DNA of 64,000 nucleotides from Neisseria brasiliensis (GTDB taxonomy: Bacteria; Pseudomonadota; Gammaproteobacteria; Burkholderiales; Neisseriaceae): the NCBI RefSeq assembly GCF_009671065.1, contig NZ_CP046027.1, positions 1,364,001 to 1,428,000 on the forward strand. The letters run 5' to 3'. The stretch's first letter is position 1, and the number at the start of each line of letters is the position of its first letter. Below, piece after piece: positions 57,880-64,000 of the stretch. The translations under genes were made by a program, and so were the position numbers. Under the pieces are notes generated by a model. The model saw only the letters and a list, made by a program, of their open reading frames with translations, did not search any database and was not told where the DNA came from.

Positions 57880-59452
57880 TGCTGTCCTTCGGTAAAATCA
57901 GTTCAAAACCGTTCATTTCAGGGTGATAGTGCAGTTGGCCCAAGTTGGCATGTGCCAATTCGCGGGCAACGTATAAACCCAAACCGGTGCCTTGTTTTTC
58001 AGTGGTGTAAAACGGCTCGAATAAATGGTTGCGCACTTCTGGTGCGACACCTTTGCCGTTGTCTGCCACCACAATCGAAATGTGCATGCGGCCGCTCGGA
58101 CGGATTAACACGGTGATGGCGTTTTCGTCCTGACGGCTGTGGCGCCAAGCGTTGTTACATAGGTTCCACATGATTTGCTGCAAATGCATGGGGTCGGACA
58201 AGACAGTTAAGTTGGAACCTTCCATGTTCATGCGCAGGCAGCCGATGGCGGCGGGATTGTTTAAGGTAAATTCCTGCTTGAAGCCGAGCCAGAATTTCAT
58301 CAGGTGGATTGGCTCGCGGCTGATGTTGTCGCGTTTGTTGAGCAGGGAAATGTCTTCCAGCATTTTGTCGATGCGCTGGATGTTGCTGTCGATGATGCCG
58401 TAGAGCTTGGCTTTCACCGGATCGATGTCTTCATTGTCTTGCAGCAAATCGCTGGCATGGCGGATGGCCGACATCGGGTTGCGGATTTCGTGCGCCAGAT
58501 TGGCGGTGAGCTGACCCAATGAGGTCAATTTGGTCGACATCGCTTCGGCCGCCACTTCACGCAAAGAGCGCGCATACAGCATCAGCAATTCGGTTTGCTC
58601 CTGAATCAGGGGCACGGCGCGCACGTGCATGGCGTGTTGGAAAATGTGAATGTCGGTTTCAAAGGCTTTGTCGGGCTGGTATTGCCAACGCGATACCAAT
58701 TCGCCGAACACAAATTCCTGCTGATCCACCGCCAGGCTCGGGAAATAATTTTTCGCTTGTTTGTTAAACAGCCAAACACGCTGACCGGCATCAATCACAA
58801 TTACCGCTTCTTGCACACGGTTTAACACCAAGCGGTTCAGCCCGCTAATGCGGCGGTAGGCAAGCTGGTGTTTGCTGGCCGATTCGGTGGCCTGCTCAAG
58901 ATATTTGGCGGCAAACGCCGTCAGCATGGCAACCAGATAGCTGGCGCCAATCAATATGATACAGTTCAGGACACTTTGATTTTGCCATTCCAGCGGTGAG
59001 AAGCGGATGCCACCGTCTAAAAACAGCAAAATCACAAACAAAAGCGAGGCATAACCGGCATAAAGCATGGGGTAATGGCCATAACTCAGCAAGCAAGACG
59101 TGGCAATAAACGGTAGCACCAAAATGGCAAAACCCGAATTAATTCCGCCGGCGATATACACCAAAATAACCATCATGGAGATATCGACCACCGCGCTGGC
59201 ATTCGGTAAGTCGAGCGACTGCCATTGCCAATCCGGACGGAATACCGACAGCAAAATCAAAAAAGAATACAACGCCGCCCAGCTGTAAAATTCGATGGTT
59301 GGGAATGCCACGTTTTCCAGATTGATGCCGCTGTATGTCCCCAAAACTTGAAAAACCAGTAGCGACAGCACAATCACAATCCGAGCCACATTGATCAGCC
59401 CGGGGAGGCGTTCGCTTAAGTTGTCTAATTCCTGATTACTGAATTTTGTCAT
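57872..59452 (-). CDS. pilS: Sensor histidine kinase, PilS/NpaS type
   Basis: This 526-aa kinase has six transmembrane helices in its first 190 residues, a PAS-like segment (about 210-310, NRVQEAVIVIDAGQRVWLFN), the phospho-acceptor region NLAHEIRNPMSAIRHASDLL, and the ATPase motifs DNGKGVAPEV and GTGLGLYVARELA. The membrane-embedded sensor without a periplasmic loop is typical of PilS, which senses pilin in the membrane. The ATG at 59452 has AAGGTG eight bases upstream, so it is preferred to GTG at 59461. The partner is the overlapping pilR. Confidence 0.9.
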   Translation of the reverse strand: MTKFSNQELDNLSERLPGLINVARIVIVLSLLVFQVLGTYSGINLENVAFPTIEFYSWAALYSFLILLSVFRPDWQWQSLDLPNASAVVDISMMVILVYIAGGINSGFAILVLPFIATSCLLSYGHYPMLYAGYASLLFVILLFLDGGIRFSPLEWQNQSVLNCIILIGASYLVAMLTAFAAKYLEQATESASKHQLAYRRISGLNRLVLNRVQEAVIVIDAGQRVWLFNKQAKNYFPSLAVDQQEFVFGELVSRWQYQPDKAFETDIHIFQHAMHVRAVPLIQEQTELLMLYARSLREVAAEAMSTKLTSLGQLTANLAHEIRNPMSAIRHASDLLQDNEDIDPVKAKLYGIIDSNIQRIDKMLEDISLLNKRDNISREPIHLMKFWLGFKQEFTLNNPAAIGCLRMNMEGSNLTVLSDPMHLQQIMWNLCNNAWRHSRQDENAITVLIRPSGRMHISIVVADNGKGVAPEVRNHLFEPFYTTEKQGTGLGLYVARELAHANLGQLHYHPEMNGFELILPKDSNE

Positions 59453-59626
59453 GTTCAGCACACCTTAAGATACTGTTATTTTTATTAATCATTAGTATGA
59501 ATGATTCGGCAGCCTGTCGTATGACTGCCGAACTTGCTGTGCCAATCCTGTAGGCACAACGCGTATTACCCAAGAATATCACGATTTGGCATAAAGTGTG
59601 ATGACATCGGCTAAATCATGCTCGGA

Positions 59627-61960
59627 TTATAAAGAACCTGCACCGAATAATTGTTTCAGACGGCCTGAAAGCGGCAGAGGCTTGCCTTTTTTGCCACGTT
59701 TGCCGCTGATGTCGGCCAGTTGAATGCGTTCTTTATAGGTAGCACCGCGTTTGCCTTCGCTCTCGGCGTGGATTTCCGGCGCGGAAACCACGGCAATGTG
59801 CGCCAATTGCTCTTTCTCGCCCAAGCTGATGAGCTGCAAGCCACGGCCTTTGGCCATGACTTTGAGTTCGTTGAGCGTAAAGGCGAGCGCTTTGCTTTCT
59901 TCCCATAGCGAAGTTTGGCACTCGGCCACCGCCACCACTTTGCAATCCGGATTAATCAGCGACGAAGCATATACCGATACCGGTGGCAACACCGTTTCGG
60001 CCGATTCCACGCTCATCACCACTTTGCCTGCTTTTACACGACCGACCATGTCGCCGAGTTTGGCAATAAAGCCGTAGCCGCCGCTGTTGCTCAACAAATA
60101 ATGCTGATCCGGCAAACCGGTGAGCATGGCGACCACTTCGGCGCCGTTTTGCACGTCCACCAAAGATGCCACTGGTACACCGTCACCGCGGCCGCCCGGG
60201 ATTTCCGAGGCATCTAAGGTGTAGGTACGGCCTTGTGAGTCAAGCACTACTACCGGCCATACGGTGCGGCTTTCCAAGGTTTGCTTCAAACCGTCACCTT
60301 CTTTGAACGTGGTTTGCGCCAAATCCAAATTGTGGCCGACGCGGCTGCGTATCCAGCCTTTTTTCGACAAAATCAGCGTCACCGGCTCATCGGCGGTGGT
60401 TTGCGTCAGCGTGGCGCGGCCGGCTTCTTCGACCAAGGTGCGTCGCTCGTCGCCAAATTGTTTCATATCAGCTTGCATCTCTTTAATGATGAGCTTTTTC
60501 TTTTCGTTTTCATCGCCGAGTAGCAGGTTCTTCAGACGGCCTTCTTCTTCGCGCAGTTCGGCCAGTTCTTTTTCCAGCTTGAAGCCTTCCAAGCGCGCAA
60601 GTTGGCGCAGGCGGATTTCGAGAATGTCTTCTGCTTGGATTTCGCTCAAATCAAATGCCGCCATCAAATCGGCTTTCGGTTCGTCTGATTCGCGAATCAC
60701 CCGAATCACTTCGTCAATGCTTAAGAAAACTTTCAGACGGCCTTCGAGAATGTGCAGGCGCTTTTCCACTTGGGTCAGGCGGAATTTCAGACGGCGTGTT
60801 ACGGTTGTTACGCGGAATTTCAGCCATTCCTGCAAGATGGTTTTCAGGTTTTTTTGTGCAGGGCGGTTGTCCAAGCCCATCATCACCAAGTTGACCGACA
60901 CATTGCCTTCCAAAGAAGTTTGCGCCATCAGCGTGTTCATAAACGCATCCGGCTCGATGCGGCTGGATTTCGGCTCGAACACCAAGCGCACGGGATGCTC
61001 GCCGTCGGATTCGTCGCGCACTTTTTCAATCAAATCCAGCATCAGTTTTTTGGTATTGAGCTGATCTTGGTTGAGCTGTTTTTTACCGGCTTTCGGCTTC
61101 GGATTGGTTTGTTCTTCGATTTCGGCAAGAATTTTGGCGGCGTTGGCATTGGGCGGCAACTCGGTCACAATCGCCCGCCATTGGCCACGCGCCAGTTTTT
61201 CGATTTCATAACGCGCACGCACGCGTACGCTGCCTTTGCCGCTTTCGTAAATCTGCTGTAAATCGGCGGCAGGGGTGATGATTTGGCCGCCGCCGGCAAA
61301 GTCGGGTGCGGGGATGTAATCCATCAAATCAGCGGTTTCCAGCGAAGGTTTCTTCAGCAGGGCAATCGCTGCTTTGGTGACTTCGGTAAGATTGTGCGAC
61401 GGAATTTCAGTCGCCATGCCCACGGCAATACCGCTGGCACCGTTGAGCAACACCATCGGCAATCGGGCGGGCAGGTGGATGGGTTCGTCAAACGCGCCAT
61501 CGTAGTTGGGAGTGAAATCGACCGTGCCTTGATTGATTTCGCTTAACAATAATTCCGCAATCGGCGTCAAACGCGCTTCGGTGTAACGCATGGCCGCCGC
61601 ACCGTCGCCGTCGCGCGAGCCGAAGTTGCCGATGCCGTCAATCAACGGATAACGCAGCGTGAAATCCTGTGCCATGCGCACCATCGCTCCATACGCCGAA
61701 CTGTCGCCGTGTGGGTGGTATTTACCCAAAATCTCACCGACCACACGCGCCGATTTCACCGGTTTGGCGCCGGCGGTCAGACCCATGTCGCGCATGGCAT
61801 AAAGGATGCGACGCTGCACCGGTTTCTGGCCGTCTGAAACTTCAGGCAGCGCGCGGCCTTTGACCACGCTCATGGCATATTCCAAATACGCGCGTTCGGC
61901 ATATTGGCCGAGAATCAGATGGTCGGATTGGATAGGGGAAACAGGGATTTGCTCGTTCAT
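59627..61960 (-). CDS. parC: DNA topoisomerase IV subunit A
   Basis: ParC cuts and rejoins DNA to separate daughter chromosomes, with ParE. The 777-aa protein has the catalytic Tyr126 in MRYTEARLTP and the full winged-helix, tower and C-terminal beta-pinwheel parts. The start MNEQIPVSP at 61960 keeps gonococcal numbering. The quinolone region reads HPHGDSSAYGAMVRM: Asp86, Ser87 and Ser88 are normal, but position 91 is Gly (codon GGA, 61688-61690) where Glu is nearly universal. In gonococci Glu91Gly is a reported quinolone-resistance change. Confidence 0.95.
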   Translation of the reverse strand: MNEQIPVSPIQSDHLILGQYAERAYLEYAMSVVKGRALPEVSDGQKPVQRRILYAMRDMGLTAGAKPVKSARVVGEILGKYHPHGDSSAYGAMVRMAQDFTLRYPLIDGIGNFGSRDGDGAAAMRYTEARLTPIAELLLSEINQGTVDFTPNYDGAFDEPIHLPARLPMVLLNGASGIAVGMATEIPSHNLTEVTKAAIALLKKPSLETADLMDYIPAPDFAGGGQIITPAADLQQIYESGKGSVRVRARYEIEKLARGQWRAIVTELPPNANAAKILAEIEEQTNPKPKAGKKQLNQDQLNTKKLMLDLIEKVRDESDGEHPVRLVFEPKSSRIEPDAFMNTLMAQTSLEGNVSVNLVMMGLDNRPAQKNLKTILQEWLKFRVTTVTRRLKFRLTQVEKRLHILEGRLKVFLSIDEVIRVIRESDEPKADLMAAFDLSEIQAEDILEIRLRQLARLEGFKLEKELAELREEEGRLKNLLLGDENEKKKLIIKEMQADMKQFGDERRTLVEEAGRATLTQTTADEPVTLILSKKGWIRSRVGHNLDLAQTTFKEGDGLKQTLESRTVWPVVVLDSQGRTYTLDASEIPGGRGDGVPVASLVDVQNGAEVVAMLTGLPDQHYLLSNSGGYGFIAKLGDMVGRVKAGKVVMSVESAETVLPPVSVYASSLINPDCKVVAVAECQTSLWEESKALAFTLNELKVMAKGRGLQLISLGEKEQLAHIAVVSAPEIHAESEGKRGATYKERIQLADISGKRGKKGKPLPLSGRLKQLFGAGSL

Positions 61961-62093
61961 GGTGCGGCTAAAATAAGAGTGAAATTCAAGCGCCGTATTG
62001 TAAAGCAAAACGGTGTTTCTTGCTGAAGTTTGCAAAGGCCTTTACTTGATAGGCCGTCTGAAACCTAGCAGATTCTGTTATACTCAAACGTTA

Positions 62094-62205
62094 ATTACAG
62101 TCGTTTAAAATAGAAATCAAACAAGGCGACAGCAACCGCCGTGTACACCGAGTACATCAGGGCGCTGGCAACGCAGTATGATTTTTATTTTAAACGACGA
62201 TATAA
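62094..62205. repeat. Correia-like mini-element upstream of the MetE-like gene
   Basis: About 112 bases bounded by inverted repeats built around CGTTTAAAATA, with an inner ACAAGGCGAC...GGCAACGC framework and two GTACA/AGTACA units. This is the layout of Neisseria Correia elements, although the end repeats differ from the standard ones. Such elements can carry promoters; this one lies 24 bases before the gene at 62230. Confidence 0.6.
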
Positions 62206-62229
62206 AACCGTTACCTAAAAAGGATCATC

Positions 62230-63375
62230 ATGAGCACGCTTTTCCCAAACGCGACTTTACGCGACCGCGCCCCTTTCCGTTTCGACATCGTCGGCAGCTT
62301 TTTACGCCCTGACGCCTTGAAAAAAGCCCGCAGCCAATGCGCCTGCGGCGAGTGTTCGACCGACGAATTACACCAAGTGGAACACGCCGAAGTGAGCCAA
62401 TTGGTGGCCAAAGAAAAAGCAGTCGGCCTGCCAAACGTAACCGACGGCGAATTCCGCCGCACATGGTGGCACTTGGATTTCCTGTTTGAATTGTTGGGCG
62501 TGGAATTGGTAGAAGCAGAAGAATACAGCACCCAATTTCAAGCGCACATGCGCCCGATTACCTTGAAAATCACCGACAAAATCGAATTCCCGAAAGTGCA
62601 TCCGTTCATCAACCACTTCAAAGCCCTGAAAGCCGAAGCGGGTGATTATCCGGTGAAATTCACCATTCCGTCGCCAAGCATGCTGCACCTGATTACCTGC
62701 GTGCGCACGCCGAATCCGCAATTGATTGAGCGTTACCAAGACAACGAAGAATTGTTGTTTGCCGACATCACTCAAGCCTACATCGATGCGGGTAATGCGC
62801 TGTATGCCGAAGGCTGCCGCATTTTGCAATTGGACGACACTTCTTGGGGCGAATTCTGCTCGGAAGAAAAACGTGCCAAATACGAAGCACAAGGCTTGGA
62901 TTTGGACGACATCGCGCGTAAATATGTGAAAGTGTTGAACGACATCCGCGCCGCTTTGCCGCAAGACATGGCCGTAACCATGCACATCTGCCGTGGTAAC
63001 TTCCGTTCGACTTGGTTCTCCAGCGGCGGTTATGAGCCGGTAGCGGAAATCTTGTTCGGCGGCTGTAACGTTGACGGCTTCTTCTTGGAATACGACAGCG
63101 ACCGCGCCGGCGATTTCAAACCATTGCGCTTCATTAAAGACCAGCAAGTCGTGTTGGGTTTGATTACCTCAAAATCTGGCGAACTGGAAGCCAAAGAAGA
63201 AATCATCGAGCGCATTAAGGAAGCCACACAATATGTTGACATCAACCAATTGTGCCTCAGCCCGCAATGCGGTTTCGCTTCTACCGAAGAAGGCAATGAA
63301 TTGACCGAAGAAGACCAATGGAAAAAATTGGCACTGATTCGCAGCATTGTTGATGAAGTGTGGGGCAGCAAATAA
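62230..63375 (+). CDS. Cobalamin-independent methionine synthase-like protein (MetE C-terminal type)
   Basis: The 381-aa protein has only the catalytic barrel of MetE, as in the YxjG/YxjH and archaeal short forms. It opens with RFDIVGSFLRPDALKKAR and has VTDGEFRRTWWHLDF. Zinc ligand candidates are in MHICRGNFR, FFLEYDSDRAGDF and LCLSPQCGFAST. Short MetE proteins transfer a methyl group to homocysteine from donors that are often not the usual folate. AGGA precedes the ATG. A Correia-like element immediately upstream may drive or modulate it. Confidence 0.85.
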   Translation: MSTLFPNATLRDRAPFRFDIVGSFLRPDALKKARSQCACGECSTDELHQVEHAEVSQLVAKEKAVGLPNVTDGEFRRTWWHLDFLFELLGVELVEAEEYSTQFQAHMRPITLKITDKIEFPKVHPFINHFKALKAEAGDYPVKFTIPSPSMLHLITCVRTPNPQLIERYQDNEELLFADITQAYIDAGNALYAEGCRILQLDDTSWGEFCSEEKRAKYEAQGLDLDDIARKYVKVLNDIRAALPQDMAVTMHICRGNFRSTWFSSGGYEPVAEILFGGCNVDGFFLEYDSDRAGDFKPLRFIKDQQVVLGLITSKSGELEAKEEIIERIKEATQYVDINQLCLSPQCGFASTEEGNELTEEDQWKKLALIRSIVDEVWGSK

Positions 63376-63407
63376 TCTTAGTATCGTGAAAGATGATTGA
63401 GATATGG

Positions 63408-63442
63408 AAAGGCCGTCTGAACGTAAAGGGTTCAGACGGCCT
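63408..63442 (+). terminator. Bidirectional uptake-sequence terminator
   Basis: Inverted uptake sequences between the convergent MetE-like and AbgT-type genes. Confidence 0.75.
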
Positions 63443-63462
63443 TGCTTATAAAAACCTAAACC

Positions 63463-63999
63463 TTAAGGCTGGTAATACGTTGCTGAGCCCGGACCCACCG
63501 GCCAGCCCAATACGAACACCCATACATAAAACAAAATCATCCAGCCGATGGCAAAGACAATCGAGTAGGGCAGCATCAGCGAAACCAAAGTGCCCACGCC
63601 CGCATCTTTTTTGTAGCGGATGGTGATGGCTAAGGTCAGGCTGAAGAAAGGCATCATCGGCGTGATAATGTTGGTCACCGAGTCGCCGATACGGTAGGCC
63701 GCCTGAATCATTTCCGGCGCGTAGCCAGCCAACATCAGCATCGGCACGAAAATCGGTGCGGTGACCGCCCATTGCGCCGAAGACGAGGCAATCATCAGGT
63801 TAATCATGCCGCAGATGATGACGAAAAAGACAAACAGCAAGCCGCCGCCCAAGCCGATTTCTTTCAGGAATTCAGAGCCTTTCACCGCCAGAATCGGGCC
63901 TAGGTTGCTCCAGCCGAAATAAGCCACGAATTGCGACACGAAGAAGATCAGGGTCAGGTAAATCGCCATCGAGCGCATGGAGCTGACCATGCCGTCCAC
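63463..63999 (-). CDS. AbgT/MtrF-family transporter, C-terminal part
   Basis: The last 178 residues of an AbgT-family membrane carrier are visible; the 5' end lies beyond the window. The family signature AAYRIGDSVTNIITPMMPFF is present, as are four or five hydrophobic helices and a re-entrant ASSSAQWAVTAPIFVP loop. E. coli AbgT takes up p-aminobenzoyl-glutamate; gonococcal MtrF exports sulfonamide-type drugs and aids MtrCDE. Which role this one has cannot be told from the C-terminus. The Met shown at the window edge is not the true start. Confidence 0.85.
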   Translation of the reverse strand: MDGMVSSMRSMAIYLTLIFFVSQFVAYFGWSNLGPILAVKGSEFLKEIGLGGGLLFVFFVIICGMINLMIASSSAQWAVTAPIFVPMLMLAGYAPEMIQAAYRIGDSVTNIITPMMPFFSLTLAITIRYKKDAGVGTLVSLMLPYSIVFAIGWMILFYVWVFVLGWPVGPGSATYYQP

Positions 64000-64000
64000 T

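Overview
The window comes from a commensal-type Neisseria or close relative. The 12-base DNA uptake sequence AGGCCGTCTGAA (the AG-DUS dialect) occurs throughout, often as inverted pairs that form transcription terminators. The housekeeping genes (leuS, parC, fabF/acpP, dnaJ, tpiA, secG, ptsHI) and special genes (ctrABCD capsule export, tex, LigE-type DNA ligase, cory-CC-star) are Neisseriaceae-like. I do not assign a species.

Layout. 1-0.7 kb: end of an IS5-family element. 0.8-4.6 kb: capsule export operon ctrABCD. 4.7-7.1 kb: a lipoprotein gene and gltS. 7.5-10.5 kb: an operon of a CstA-family carrier, a cory-CC-star protein and an ArsA/Get3-like ATPase. 10.5-12.2 kb: a family-6-like DNA glycosylase and a RhuM protein. 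12.2-15.7 kb: an AT-rich, apparently imported restriction-modification operon (m5C methyltransferase, DUF3883/PD-(D/E)XK protein, second m5C methyltransferase). 15.7-20.8 kb: tex and leuS. 20.96-22.04 kb: an intact IS30-family element, followed by a hairpin-rich repeat. 22.5-27.8 kb: dnaJ, moaA, a rhodanese, pcm, a free-methionine-sulfoxide reductase, tpiA and secG.

27.8-40.6 kb: a genomic island in the 3' end of tRNA-Leu(GAG). It has a P4-type integrase, a Phd/VapC toxin-antitoxin pair, AlpA, a P22-type antirepressor, a P4-like primase, the remnant of a HigBA pair, and two clusters of a TTGTTACG iteron that look like a replication origin and its partner. Two copies of one 1848-bp IS200/IS605 element (TnpA + TnpB) sit in it. 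One splits a gene of unknown function; the other lies at a deletion that removed the gene after the primase and the start of higB. A third copy of the same length lies in the last codons of hpt at 50.8-52.7 kb. The element carries uptake sequences of the Simonsiella/Kingella dialects, not the native one.

40.7-64 kb is core chromosome: periplasmic DNA ligase, an MBL-fold hydrolase, a DUF937-OmpA protein, a BamE-like lipoprotein, an L,D-transpeptidase, fabF/acpP, a prolyl oligopeptidase, hpt, a regulatory PTS (EIIA-Man, HPr, EI), rsmJ, the PilSR-type sigma-54 two-component system, parC (with Gly at quinolone position 91), a MetE-like enzyme and the end of an AbgT/MtrF-type carrier.

The most interesting items are the three TnpB elements with three different natural guides and foreign uptake dialects, the two-methyltransferase R-M operon with the same foreign signature, and the P4-like replication module of the island.
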